Shown here piece after piece: positions 1-11,987 of a stretch of 64,000 nucleotides of DNA (positions within the stretch are counted from its first letter, which is position 1; each line of letters opens with the position of its first letter). Under the pieces are notes generated by a model. It was not told the DNA's origin and did not search any database. It worked only from the letters and a program-made list of their open reading frames with translations. The position numbers and the translations under genes are program-made. The stretch is from assembly GCF_025506335.1 (NCBI RefSeq), contig NZ_JANZYO010000003.1, positions 434,001 through 498,000 of the forward strand, written 5' to 3'. The DNA comes from Mumia quercus. Lineage in GTDB: Bacteria > Actinomycetota > Actinomycetes > Propionibacteriales > Nocardioidaceae.

Positions 1-83
1 CAGCGGACGGGCCCGCAGGATTCCCGCCCGTACGTCCACCCTAGGCAGACGCCCGGTCCAGGCGCTGGGCGGCGAACCGGATT

Positions 84-159
84 GGGGTACCCGAGCCAAG
101 CTCATCCGACCCGACCGTGCACGGTCGGGTCAGTGGGGGTTCGTCGGGGTACCCGAGCC
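84..159. repeat. paired 14-bp direct repeat, possible operators
   Basis: The 14-mer GGGGTACCCGAGCC occurs at 84-97 and at 146-159. The start-to-start distance is 62 bp, close to six helical turns, so both copies would face the same side of the helix. Each contains the palindrome GGGTACCC, which is seen again at 720-727 over the -10 box of the next, related gene. Paired operator sites are an inference; the binding protein is unknown. Apart from this repeat and the palindrome between its copies, nothing coding is seen in 1-184. Confidence 0.45.
108..131. promoter_or_regulatory. 24-bp perfect palindrome
   Basis: Two 12-bp arms meet at a central TGCA with no spacer (core CCGACCGTGCACGGTCGG). It lies between the two 14-bp direct repeats and 54 bp upstream of the -10 box at 185. 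With no loop it suits a dimeric DNA-binding protein better than a terminator, although a cruciform or a terminator for a gene left of the window cannot be excluded. Confidence 0.5.
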
Positions 160-184
160 GATTTCCCAGACCTTGTGGCGGCGA

Positions 185-190
185 TAGGGT
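185..190 (+). promoter_or_regulatory. -10 box, leaderless start
   Basis: TAGGGT is followed by 6 nt and then ATG at 197. This is the spacing expected for a transcript that starts at or very near the start codon. No Shine-Dalgarno sequence precedes the ATG. Confidence 0.6.
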
Positions 191-196
191 CCAGCC

Positions 197-705
197 ATGT
201 CTCGTCGGGGCGATCGACGGCTCGCACGTGCGGGACGACCTAGACGTACGCGAGTCGAGGTCGCGATCCTCGCCCTCGTGACGTCGGGGACAGGGTTGAT
301 CGTCCTGGTGATGCTGCCGATCGGCTGGACGCGAGCGCATGATCGTGCCGTCCTGAGGAGACGCGCTGGTCGTTCGGCCTGCGGCGAGGCGGGCTGGTGC
401 TGAGCCACGGCGGGTTCATCGTCTTCGTCACCGGCGCGGCGTTGACGACGGTCTCGTCTGACCCTCCGCTCTGGCTGTGGATGCTCCACCTCGTCGGCGT
501 CGCCGTCTTCGTCGCCGGTGAGTTCGTCGAGGGCGGAGAGACCCGGGCGGAACGTGCGCAGGGCCGCTGGCGAGACCGGGAGCGATGGGCCTTCGAGCAG
601 CGGCGATGGGAGGCGGCTCGCGTTGCCGCGGCTGAGGCCGAGCTGGCTGCCGAGACTGCCCGTACGAGGGCCGCCCTCATCGCCGTGGAGAAGCTTCGGC
701 GGTGA
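197..705 (+). pseudogene. small membrane protein, apparent frameshift
   Basis: Two overlapping reading frames together look like one protein. The frame from ATG 197 gives a basic N-terminus and one hydrophobic segment ending in LPIGW, then degenerates into an Arg/Cys-rich run and stops at 403. A second frame, open from about 343 to 705, continues with two more hydrophobic segments and a charged, coiled-coil-like C-terminus rich in Ala, Glu and Arg. The intact neighbour at 732-1193 has the same basic N-terminus and LPIG segment and stays in one frame, which argues for a lost frame near 340-350 here. Alternatives are a sequencing error, or two translationally coupled genes (GTG 397 overlaps the stop at 401-403). 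The composite would be about 168 residues. Function is unknown. Confidence 0.5.
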
Positions 706-717
706 CTGTGCGTCCGG

Positions 718-723
718 TAGGGT
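718..723 (+). promoter_or_regulatory. -10 box overlapping GGGTACCC
   Basis: TAGGGT is followed by 8 nt and GTG 732. The palindrome GGGTACCC (720-727) overlaps the box and is shared with the repeats at 84 and 146, so one protein could control both related membrane genes. Confidence 0.5.
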
Positions 724-731
724 ACCCGCCC

Positions 732-1193
732 GTGGTCACGCGAGGCGCCCGCCGTTCGCTGGTGCGTCCGCCTCGACCGAGGTCCGCACCGACGAAGACT
801 GCCGCGTGGGCCTCGCTGCTGGTGAGCCTGGCCCTGGTGGTGGCCGCGCTGCTGCCGATCGGCGTGGTCGACGAGTACGACCTCGGGCTCCTCGCGGGCG
901 GACTGGCGCTGGTCGTCGTGTGGAGCGTCGTCGCGGGCTGGACGCTTCCCGCCCGTCCCGGTGAATCGTCCTCGGCTCACGCGGCGCGGCGTGCAGCGTT
1001 GTCCCTGAGCCTCGGCGGCAGCATGGCATTCGCCGTCGCCCTCTTCGGGATGATCACCCTGAAGGTTTCGGCGCTCCTCGCGGTGGGCGTCGTCGCGCTC
1101 TCCGCGCGGGTGGCCGGCCAGATGATGGAGGTGTACCTGACCCGGGGGGAGCGGCGCCTCCAGCGCCTGCGGGATGCCGAGTGGCGGGGCTGA
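732..1193 (+). CDS. small membrane protein, unknown function
   Basis: A 153-residue protein. After a basic N-terminal tail (about residues 1-20) there are two hydrophobic segments around 25-45 and 50-70, a short loop, two more around 95-135, and a charged C-terminus. GTG 732 was chosen because a -10 box lies 8 nt upstream; an in-frame codon at 702 overlaps the preceding gene. It resembles the frameshifted gene at 197-705, so the two are probably tandem duplicates. It converges on pheA with only 3 bp between stop codons. I do not recognise a named family, and no catalytic motif is visible. Confidence 0.6.
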   Translation: MVTRGARRSLVRPPRPRSAPTKTAAWASLLVSLALVVAALLPIGVVDEYDLGLLAGGLALVVVWSVVAGWTLPARPGESSSAHAARRAALSLSLGGSMAFAVALFGMITLKVSALLAVGVVALSARVAGQMMEVYLTRGERRLQRLRDAEWRG

Positions 1194-1196
1194 TCG

Positions 1197-2069
1197 TCAG
1201 GCGTCGGCGAAGCGGTGCGGGTGGGCGGGGTAGACGCCCATGATCTGCACGTCGGTCGAGAAGAACGCCAGCTCCTCCAGCGCACGCGCCAGCGGCGGGT
1301 CGTCCGGGTGGCCGTCGACCTCCACGAGGAACATCGTCGCGGCGAACGTGCCGCCGACCATGTAGCTCTCGAGCTTCGTCATGTTGATCCCGTTGGTGGC
1401 GAAGCCTCCGAGCGCCTTGTAGAGCGCCGCCGGGATGTTGCGGACGTGGAACACGAACGTCGTCACGGTCGGCCAGTCGCCCGGCGGCGGCACCTCCGGC
1501 TGACGCGAGAGTACGACGAACCGCGTCGTGTTGTGCTCCTCGTCCTCGACGGTGCTCGCCAGCGTCTCGAGCCCGTACGTCCGGGCGGCCAGCGGCGTCG
1601 CCAGCGCGGCCTTCGTCGGGTCGCCCCACTCCGCGACCTCGCGTGCTGCGCCGGCGGTGTCGCCGGCGATGACCGGGGTGAGCCCGTGCTCGCGGATGAT
1701 GCGCCGGCACTGGCCGAGGGCGTGGACGTGGCTGTGGACCTCGGTGATCTGGTCCAGCGTCGCCCCGGGGACGGCGAGCAGGTCGAAGTGGATCGGGAGG
1801 AAGTACTCGCCGACGATGTGCAGCCCGGACGTCGGCAGGAAGTGGTGGATGTCGGCGACGCGGCCGGCGAGCGTGTTGTCGATCGGGATCATCGCGAGCC
1901 CCGCGCTCCCGTCGGTCACCGCCGCGAACGCGTCCTCGAACGACGCGCACGCCATCGGCTCCCAGTCGGGGTACGCGTCGGCGCAGGCGATGTGCGAGTT
2001 GGCGCCGGGCTCGCCCTGGTAGGCGATGCGGCGGGGGAGGTCGAGGTCGAGGCTCACGGCGCCCATCAT
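1197..2069 (-). CDS. pheA: prephenate dehydratase
   Basis: Converts prephenate to phenylpyruvate in phenylalanine synthesis, in the cytoplasm. The 290-residue protein begins its catalytic domain with RIAYQGEPGANS, the usual prephenate dehydratase opening, and carries IPIDNTLAGRV and the NTTRFVVLSR segment with the catalytic Thr-Arg-Phe. A C-terminal ACT domain follows from about residue 195, with GINMTKLESY in place of the more common ESRP signature. Monofunctional PheA proteins are typically 280-310 residues. ATG 2069 or 2066 could be the start; no strong Shine-Dalgarno precedes either. Upstream lie a 22-bp tandem repeat and galK on the same strand, but the two genes have no obvious pathway link. 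Feedback inhibition by phenylalanine through the ACT domain is expected from the family. Confidence 0.93.
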   Translation of the reverse strand: MMGAVSLDLDLPRRIAYQGEPGANSHIACADAYPDWEPMACASFEDAFAAVTDGSAGLAMIPIDNTLAGRVADIHHFLPTSGLHIVGEYFLPIHFDLLAVPGATLDQITEVHSHVHALGQCRRIIREHGLTPVIAGDTAGAAREVAEWGDPTKAALATPLAARTYGLETLASTVEDEEHNTTRFVVLSRQPEVPPPGDWPTVTTFVFHVRNIPAALYKALGGFATNGINMTKLESYMVGGTFAATMFLVEVDGHPDDPPLARALEELAFFSTDVQIMGVYPAHPHRFADA

Positions 2070-2088
2070 CGCATCGCGACCGTACGCG

Positions 2089-2150
2089 CGGTCTCTCGCG
2101 AGGGGGCCCAGGGTCTCTCGCGAGGGGGCCCAGGGTCTCTCGCGAGGGTC
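2089..2150. repeat. 22-bp tandem repeat, about 2.8 copies
   Basis: The unit GGGTCTCTCGCGAGGGGGCC plus CA is perfect at 2111-2132, has one mismatch in the copy at 2089-2110, and is partial at 2133-2150 where it runs into the galK stop codon. Each unit holds the palindrome CTCGCGAG. It fills the whole galK-pheA gap and would be transcribed into the pheA leader. It could be a recognition site, a slippage-generated array, or a set of small RNA hairpins. Confidence 0.75.
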
Positions 2151-3267
2151 AGGAGAGGCGGGTCGCGCCGTCGGCGGGCGCGACCACGAACGTCCGCGGC
2201 GCCGTGAAGTCGACCCGCGCGAAGGCGGCGGCCACGGCCTCGCCCACGGCCTCGACACGATCGGCCTCGACGAGCGCGATCGCCGACCCGCCGAACCCGC
2301 CGCCGGTCATCCGGGCGCCGAGCGCGCCGTTCTCCATCGCGGTCTCCACGGTGAGGTCGAGCTCGGGCGCGCTCACCTCGTAGTCGTCGCGCAAGGACGC
2401 GTGCGACGCGGACATCAGCTGCCCGAACTGTGCCCAGTCGCGGGACGACAGCGCCCGCGCGGCAGACCGTACGCGCTGGGTCTCGGTGATGACGTGGCGC
2501 AGCCGCGCCTTGAGCACCGGGTCGTCGACCTTCAGCACCGCGTCCGGCGGCGCGCTCGCCAGCCGGTCGACGCCCAGCAGCTCGCCCAGCTCCTCGGTCT
2601 GCGCGCGCCGCACGCCGTACTCGCCGGTGGCCAGGCTGTGCTTCGCCTGCGTGTCGACGACGACCAGGGCGTAGCCGTCCTCGACCCAGTGCGCGGGCAC
2701 CGCGCGTACCGACGGTGGCGTCGGCGCGGTCTCGATCATGAGCGCGTGGCCCTTCTCGCCGCACAGCGACGCGAGCTGGTCCATCGACCCGGTCGGCGCG
2801 CCGACGTACTCGTTCTCGCCCCGCTGGCAGGTCAGCGCCAGCGTGATCGGGTCGATCTCCCAGCCCTCGGCGCCGGCGAGCGCGACGGCCACGCCGCACT
2901 CGAGCGCGGCCGAGCTCGACAAGCCAGCGCCGAGCGGGACGTCGGAGGAGACGACGAGGTCGGCACCGCCCGTACGGTGCCCGGACTGCGCCAGCGCCCA
3001 CACGGTCCCGGCGACGTAGCGGGCCCAGCCCTTGACGTCGCCCGGCGTCGTGTCGGCGCCGAACTCCACCGAGCGGTCCGAGATCCCCGACCAGACGCGC
3101 ACCCGCCCGTCGTCGCGCCTGCGGACCTTCACCGTGGTGCGCAGGTCGAGCGCGATCGGCATCACGGGGCCACCCACGTAGTCGAGGTGCTCACCGATGA
3201 GGTTGACGCGGCCAGGTGCGGCCCACGTGCCGATCTCGCCAGGGGCCAGGGGCTGCGGTGCCGTCAT
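2149..3267 (-). CDS. galK: galactokinase
   Basis: Phosphorylates galactose to galactose 1-phosphate using ATP (Leloir pathway, cytoplasm). The 372-residue protein has the galactokinase signature GRVNLIGEHLDY near the N-terminus, the GHMP ATP-binding loop PLGAGLSSSAALE, and the C-terminal GHMP motif GALGARMTGGGFGG. Family members are 350-400 residues. ATG 3267 was chosen because GAGGAT lies just upstream; it can be read either as a Shine-Dalgarno or as a -10 box 6 nt from the start. An in-frame ATG at 3285 is also possible. It is divergent from the CBS-domain membrane gene, with start codons about 40 bp apart. No galT or galE is visible nearby. Confidence 0.93.
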   Translation of the reverse strand: MTAPQPLAPGEIGTWAAPGRVNLIGEHLDYVGGPVMPIALDLRTTVKVRRRDDGRVRVWSGISDRSVEFGADTTPGDVKGWARYVAGTVWALAQSGHRTGGADLVVSSDVPLGAGLSSSAALECGVAVALAGAEGWEIDPITLALTCQRGENEYVGAPTGSMDQLASLCGEKGHALMIETAPTPPSVRAVPAHWVEDGYALVVVDTQAKHSLATGEYGVRRAQTEELGELLGVDRLASAPPDAVLKVDDPVLKARLRHVITETQRVRSAARALSSRDWAQFGQLMSASHASLRDDYEVSAPELDLTVETAMENGALGARMTGGGFGGSAIALVEADRVEAVGEAVAAAFARVDFTAPRTFVVAPADGATRLS

Positions 3268-3295
3268 GCGGCCATCCTCGCGCATGCCCTCTGGC

Positions 3296-3301
3296 TACGC
3301 T
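3296..3301 (+). promoter_or_regulatory. -10 box, leaderless start
   Basis: TACGCT is followed by 6 nt and GTG 3308. This decides the start of the CBS-domain gene: the GGAGGG just before the GTG is too close to act as a normal Shine-Dalgarno. Confidence 0.5.
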
Positions 3302-3307
3302 GGAGGG

Positions 3308-5642
<2,335 letters not shown>

Positions 5643-5670
5643 GCCTCGACCGGGACGTGCCTGCGGACGC

Positions 5671-5676
5671 TAGGGT
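5671..5676 (+). promoter_or_regulatory. -10 box, leaderless start
   Basis: TAGGGT is followed by 7 nt and ATG 5684. TCGACC at 5646-5651 might be a weak -35 box with a 19-bp spacer. Confidence 0.6.
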
Positions 5677-5683
5677 GGTCGCC

Positions 5684-6193
5684 ATGCCCACGATCGGCGT
5701 CGCTATTCCCGTTCCTGACCCTTGGGGCAGCGAGTTGCGCGAGCGCCGAGCCGAGTTCGGCGACCCGCAGGCGGTGCTCGTCCCCTCGCACGTGACGCTG
5801 CTGCCGCCGACCGAGGTCGCCGACCACGCCTTGGAGCAGATCTACGCCAAGCTCACGGTGGACGCGACGAACGTGGAGCCGTTCACGATGCGGCTGCGCG
5901 GCACCGGCACGTTCCGTCCGATCTCGCCGGTGGTGTTCGTCGCGGTGAGCGAGGGCATCTCCAGCACCGAGCAGCTCGCCAAGCACGTCCGCGACGGATT
6001 GCTGGAGGGGGAGCTGGAGTTCCCGTTCCACCCGCACGTCACCGTCGCCCACCGGCTGAGCGACGACGCGCTCGACCACGCGTACGAGGCGTTGGCCGAC
6101 TTCGAGTGCGAGTTCGAGGTGCAGGCGTTCGCGGTGTACCTGCACGATGACGAGGCAGGCTGGGTGCCGTTCCGGGAGTTCGAGCTCGGCTGA
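5684..6193 (+). CDS. 2H phosphoesterase / 2'-5' RNA ligase family
   Basis: A 169-residue protein with the two HxT motifs that define the 2H phosphoesterase superfamily: PSHVTLLPP near residue 30 and HPHVTVAHR near residue 115. Members hydrolyse 2',3'-cyclic phosphates or related bonds, but the natural substrate of this actinobacterial subgroup is not known to me. ATG 5684 is supported by a consensus -10 box 7 nt upstream; the longer reading to 5657 starts before that box. The next gene follows 34 bp later on the same strand and has its own Shine-Dalgarno. Confidence 0.82.
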   Translation: MPTIGVAIPVPDPWGSELRERRAEFGDPQAVLVPSHVTLLPPTEVADHALEQIYAKLTVDATNVEPFTMRLRGTGTFRPISPVVFVAVSEGISSTEQLAKHVRDGLLEGELEFPFHPHVTVAHRLSDDALDHAYEALADFECEFEVQAFAVYLHDDEAGWVPFREFELG

Positions 6194-6227
6194 CGGCCCT
6201 GCACGGGCCGAGACGGGGGAACGGCTG

Positions 6228-7310
6228 GTGGGAAGGCTCATCGCGCGGCTGAAGGCGTGGTTCGCAGGTGTACGGCGCCGGTGGCCGTTCGTCGACCACG
6301 TCGTCCGCACCGTGCAGCACTTCGGGCGGGTCCGGGGCAGCATCCTCTCCGGCGGCATCACGTACTTCGGCTTCTTGTCGGTCTTCCCGATCCTCGCGCT
6401 CGCGTTCTTCGTGGTGGGCTACGTCGCCGAGTACTTCCCCGGGGTGCAGGACGCCCTCGAGACGGCGATCAACCAGATCCTGCCCGGGATCGTGACCACG
6501 CAGGACCCGCCGCCCGCCGGCAAGATCTCGTTCGACCAGATCGCGGCCACCCGCAACATCGCCGGCGTCCTCGGCGCCCTGGGTGTGCTGTACACCGGTC
6601 TCGGGTTCGTCTCCAACCTGCGCACGTCGCTCGAGGGAGCCTTCGAGGTGCCGCCGCAGAGGTCGTACGGGTTCCTGCCGGGCAAGCTGCGCGACCTCGC
6701 CACGCTGGTGCTCGTGGGGCTGATCCTGCTGGTCACCGTCGGCATCTCGGGCGCCGTCACCCAGTACACAGGGGACCTGCTGCGCGCGATCGGAGTCGAC
6801 AGCACGCCGGTCGACCTCGCCGTGAAGGTCCTGAGCGTCGTCCTCGGCGTCGCCTCGGGTGCGCTGCTGTTCTTCGCCCTCTACAAGATCCTTCCGCACA
6901 CCGACGTGCCCGACCACGCGCTCTGGCGCGGCGCGATCGTGGCAGCCGTGGGCTTCGAGGTCGTCAAGCAGCTCGCGTCACTCATCCTGGGTGCGGCCGC
7001 CGGTGGTGCGCTCGCGTCGCTGGCGTTGTCGGTGACGCTGCTGGTCTGGATCTACTACTTCGCCCAGCTCACGATCTACGGCGCGTCGTGGGCCGTGACC
7101 GCTCCTGAGGCGCGGCGTCGCGGGGTCGAGGTGGTCCCGCACGTCGTCCCGGCCTTCGACGGCGTCGAGGCGGGAGGTGTGGCCCCGGTGGCGGCGCCCG
7201 CCGAGCGTCGCGAGGTGCTCGCTCCGTCTCGTACGTTGCTGGTAGCGGGGGCGCTCGCCGCCGCGGCGTGGGCCTGGGTACGGCACGACAAGGCGAGGAG
7301 CAGGCAGTGA
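6228..7310 (+). CDS. YihY/BrkB-family inner membrane protein
   Basis: A 360-residue polytopic membrane protein of the BrkB family, often mislabelled ribonuclease BN. A short basic N-terminus is followed by RGSILSGGITYFGFLSVFP, typical of the first helix, and five further hydrophobic segments to about residue 285. The cytoplasmic tail then ends in a last hydrophobic stretch (LLVAGALAAAAWAW). GTG 6228 is preceded by a GGGGA Shine-Dalgarno 8-9 nt away. Its stop overlaps the next start as GTGA, so it is probably translated together with the dehydratase. Molecular function in the family is unsettled. Confidence 0.85.
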   Translation: MGRLIARLKAWFAGVRRRWPFVDHVVRTVQHFGRVRGSILSGGITYFGFLSVFPILALAFFVVGYVAEYFPGVQDALETAINQILPGIVTTQDPPPAGKISFDQIAATRNIAGVLGALGVLYTGLGFVSNLRTSLEGAFEVPPQRSYGFLPGKLRDLATLVLVGLILLVTVGISGAVTQYTGDLLRAIGVDSTPVDLAVKVLSVVLGVASGALLFFALYKILPHTDVPDHALWRGAIVAAVGFEVVKQLASLILGAAAGGALASLALSVTLLVWIYYFAQLTIYGASWAVTAPEARRRGVEVVPHVVPAFDGVEAGGVAPVAAPAERREVLAPSRTLLVAGALAAAAWAWVRHDKARSRQ

Positions 7311-8266
7311 CGGTGGTGTTGCCCGAGCGCGAACAGATCGAGGAGACGTACGCGCGGCTGCGGTCGATGGTGCGCCGGACGCCGGTCGTCGAGATCGCCG
7401 GCGGGGACCTGGGAGTCGGTGGGCGCGTGCTGCTGAAGCTCGAGCTCCTCCAGCACACCGGCTCGTTCAAGGCCCGCGGCGCCCTCAACACCGTCCTCGG
7501 CATGCCGGAGGGGACGACGGGCGCCGTGGCGGCGTCGGGCGGCAACCACGGCGCGGCCGTGGCCTGGGCGTGCGGCATCGCGGGGATCGAGGCCGACGTC
7601 TTCGTCCCGGCGACGTCGCCGGTCGAGAAGGTGCGCCGGATCGAGCGGTACGGCGCGACGGCGCACGTGGTCGACGGGTACTACGCCAACGCGTACGAGG
7701 CGTCGCTGGAGTGGGCGCAGGGCCGCGCCGTCGTCCCCGTCCACGCCTACGACGCGGACGCGATCGTCGCGGGCGCGGCCGGGGTGGGGATCGAGATCGG
7801 CGACCAGGCCCCGTACGCCCGCCGGGTGCTGGTCCCGTGCGGTGGCGGCGGGCTGTACAGCGGCACGGCGCTCGCGCTGCGTGACCAGATGCCCGTGGTG
7901 CCGGTCGAGCCGGAGCGATGCCCGTCGCTGGCCGCGTCGCTGGAGGCCGGTGAGCGTGTCGACGTCGAGGTCTCGGGCGTGGCGGCGGACTCACTCGGCG
8001 CGGGGCGCGTGGGCGAGCGTGCCTTCGCCGTGGCGCGCGCGCTCGAGGCGGAGCCGCTGCTGGTGAGCGACGACCAGATCCTGGCTGCGCGGCGGCTGCT
8101 CTGGGAGGAGTGCCGGGTCCTCGCGGAGCCGGGCGGCGTGACCGCGCTGGCCGCGCTGGTGGCGGGCAAGGTCGACGTCCGTGACGGCGAGACCGTGGTC
8201 GTCGTGATCTCGGGGGCCAACCACCCGACGGTCCCGGAGGACGTCGTCGCGCCGGTGTCGGCCTGA
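7307..8266 (+). CDS. PLP-dependent threonine/serine dehydratase
   Basis: A 319-residue fold-type II PLP enzyme, expected to deaminate L-threonine or L-serine to a 2-oxo acid. The Schiff-base lysine is in HTGSFKARGA (about residue 53), SGGNHGAAVA binds the substrate carboxylate, and PCGGGGLYSG (about residue 182) is the glycine loop holding the PLP phosphate. There is no C-terminal ACT-like regulatory domain, so this is the short catabolic form, not full-length biosynthetic IlvA. GTG 7307 overlaps the previous stop by 4 nt and has GAGGAG upstream. A serine racemase-like activity is an alternative. It converges with the LysR gene, 5 bp apart. Confidence 0.85.
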   Translation: MTVVLPEREQIEETYARLRSMVRRTPVVEIAGGDLGVGGRVLLKLELLQHTGSFKARGALNTVLGMPEGTTGAVAASGGNHGAAVAWACGIAGIEADVFVPATSPVEKVRRIERYGATAHVVDGYYANAYEASLEWAQGRAVVPVHAYDADAIVAGAAGVGIEIGDQAPYARRVLVPCGGGGLYSGTALALRDQMPVVPVEPERCPSLAASLEAGERVDVEVSGVAADSLGAGRVGERAFAVARALEAEPLLVSDDQILAARRLLWEECRVLAEPGGVTALAALVAGKVDVRDGETVVVVISGANHPTVPEDVVAPVSA

Positions 8267-8271
8267 GAGCG

Positions 8272-9195
8272 TCAGCCGATGAGGTCCACGTCGCCCAGCT
8301 GGTCGGCGGCGAGGCCGTGCAGGTGCTCCACGAGCTGGTCCCGGAACGCCTGCGAGGCCAGGGGCATCGCGAGGGTCCGCCGGTGGGCGAGCGCGATGGT
8401 CCGGGTGAGCTCGGGCGAGACGATGGGCGTCGCTCGCAGGCCGGGCCGCGAGGCGAGCACCATGCTGGGCACGACGGCGTAGCCGAGCCCCGCCTCCACG
8501 AACCGCAGGACGGCGTTCATCTCGCCGCCCTCGATCGCCATCGTCGGCTCGAACCCGGCGTCGAGGCACGCGTTGGTCGTCGTGTCGCGCAGGTCGTAGC
8601 CCTCGCGGAACATGACGAGCGGCACGCCCTCGAGGTCACTGACGGTGACCGGTCCCGGACCGAGCCCCGGCCCGTCGGCGGGCCCCGCGACGACCAGGCG
8701 CTCGCGCAGCAGCGGCGTCGCCACCAGGTCGGGGTCGTCCCCCCGCAACGGCACGATGACGAGGGCCAGGTCGAGCGCGCCACGTCCCAGGTCACGGGTG
8801 AGCAGCCGTGAGCCGCCTTCGGTGACCTCGAGCTCGATGCCCGGGTACGCCGACCGGAACGCCACCATGGCGTCGGCCATCAGTCCGTCCCACATCGACG
8901 GCGTCGCGCCGACGCGTACGCGCCCGCGCTGGAGGCCGCTGACCTCGCGCACCGCCCGCTGCCCCTCGTCGACCTCGATGAGGATCTCCTGGGCGTGGGG
9001 GAGGAGCGCCTCGCCCGCGGGTGTCAGGCGGACGTCCCCGCGCTCGCGGGCGAACAGCGCCGTACCGAGGGAGTTCTCGAGCACGCGGATCTGCTTGGAC
9101 AGGGTGGGCTGGGAGACGCCGCACTCCTCGGCGGCCTGGGTGAAGTGCCGGGTCCGGGCCACGGCGACGAAGTATCCGAGCTGGTGGATCTGCAC
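8272..9195 (-). CDS. LysR-family transcriptional regulator
   Basis: A 307-residue LysR-type regulator. The N-terminal winged helix-turn-helix spans about residues 1-60, with TRHFTQAAEECGVSQPTLSK as recognition region. The effector-binding domain follows from about residue 90 (GRVRVGATPSMWDGLMADAM). GTG 9195 starts the canonical first helix (QIHQLGYFVAVART); the frame stays open further upstream, but that stretch lacks family similarity and overlaps sdhC. It is divergent from sdhCAB, with a LysR box in the gap, so control of itself and of succinate dehydrogenase is likely. The effector is unknown. GGAGGG sits unusually close to the start codon. Confidence 0.9.
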   Translation of the reverse strand: MQIHQLGYFVAVARTRHFTQAAEECGVSQPTLSKQIRVLENSLGTALFARERGDVRLTPAGEALLPHAQEILIEVDEGQRAVREVSGLQRGRVRVGATPSMWDGLMADAMVAFRSAYPGIELEVTEGGSRLLTRDLGRGALDLALVIVPLRGDDPDLVATPLLRERLVVAGPADGPGLGPGPVTVSDLEGVPLVMFREGYDLRDTTTNACLDAGFEPTMAIEGGEMNAVLRFVEAGLGYAVVPSMVLASRPGLRATPIVSPELTRTIALAHRRTLAMPLASQAFRDQLVEHLHGLAADQLGDVDLIG

Positions 9196-9208
9196 CCCTC
9201 CAGTGTTC

Positions 9209-9225
9209 CATAGCCATCGGCTATG
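9209..9225. promoter_or_regulatory. LysR-type operator (T-N11-A)
   Basis: CATAGCC-ATC-GGCTATG is a perfect 7-bp inverted repeat with a 3-bp spacer, and it holds the T-N11-A pattern of LysR binding sites (T 9211, A 9223). It lies 13 bp upstream of the lysR start codon and 58 bp upstream of the sdhC start, where autoregulation and control of sdhCAB would be expected. Confidence 0.7.
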
Positions 9226-9270
9226 AAAGTGAGCCTTAGTATGACTTGGCGCACTCGCCATCCTCCGGCC

Positions 9271-9276
9271 TATCGT
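9271..9276 (+). promoter_or_regulatory. -10 box, leaderless start of sdhC
   Basis: TATCGT is followed by 6 nt and GTG 9283, which makes GTG 9283 a better start than the in-frame ATG codons at 9298 or 9223. Confidence 0.55.
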
Positions 9277-9282
9277 GATCAG

Positions 9283-10002
9283 GTGGCGACAACCGAGATG
9301 ACCAAGCAGCGGGTGGGCGCACGGCGTTCCACCGTCGCGCTCAAAGCGCTCATGGCGGTCAGCGGCCTCCTCATGGTCGGCTACCTCCTGCTTCACATGT
9401 ACGGCAACCTCAAGGTCTTCAGCGGCCAGGTGAAGTTCGACGAGTACTCGCACCACCTCCGCACCCTGGGCGAGCCGATCCTTCCGTACGAGGGCGCGCT
9501 CTGGATCATCCGCGTGGTCCTGCTGGCCGCGATCATCGCGCACGTCTACTCGGCGGTGGTGCTGACGATCCGCGACCGCAAGGCGACGCGGGTGGGTTCG
9601 GGGCCGCGCTACAAGTCGAAGCAGAACAAGCGCGGCTTCCAGCGCACCTACGCGTCGTTCACCCTGCGCTGGGGCGGCGTCATCATCTTCCTGTTCATCA
9701 TCTTCCACCTGCTCAACCTGACGACGAACGACATCGCTCCCGGCGGCGCGTCGCCGAGCCCGTACGTGCGGGTGATGAACACGTTCAGCGAGTGGTACAT
9801 GGTGCTCGCGTACACGCTCGCGCTGCTCGCGGTCGGGTTCCACCTCCGGCACGGCGTGTGGGCCGCCGGCATGACCCTCGGCGCCAACACCAGCGTGAAG
9901 GCGCGCCGCAACCTCAACGTCCTCGCGTACGCCGTGGCCGGGATCATCACCCTCGGGTTCCTCGTGCCGCCGTTCGCCATCTTCTTCGGATGGGTGGGCT
10001 GA
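9283..10002 (+). CDS. sdhC: succinate dehydrogenase cytochrome b subunit
   Basis: The 239-residue membrane anchor of succinate dehydrogenase/fumarate reductase, of the b558 single-subunit type also found in Bacillus. Five hydrophobic segments are visible. Histidines suited to ligate two haems sit in or near them: H38 (LLLHMYG), H87 (IIAHVYS), H142 (IIFHLLN) and H187/H190 (GFHLRHG). No separate SdhD follows, which fits the one-anchor architecture. The gene ends 5 bp before sdhA in the same operon. GTG 9283 is favoured by a -10 box 6 nt upstream. A LysR-type operator lies just upstream. Confidence 0.92.
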   Translation: MATTEMTKQRVGARRSTVALKALMAVSGLLMVGYLLLHMYGNLKVFSGQVKFDEYSHHLRTLGEPILPYEGALWIIRVVLLAAIIAHVYSAVVLTIRDRKATRVGSGPRYKSKQNKRGFQRTYASFTLRWGGVIIFLFIIFHLLNLTTNDIAPGGASPSPYVRVMNTFSEWYMVLAYTLALLAVGFHLRHGVWAAGMTLGANTSVKARRNLNVLAYAVAGIITLGFLVPPFAIFFGWVG

Positions 10003-10007
10003 ACCCC

Positions 10008-11983
<1,976 letters not shown>

Positions 11984-11987
<4 letters not shown>

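Noticed and set aside
2089-2150. CRISPR-like array
   Set aside because: The 22-bp units are directly adjacent without spacers and no cas gene is present.
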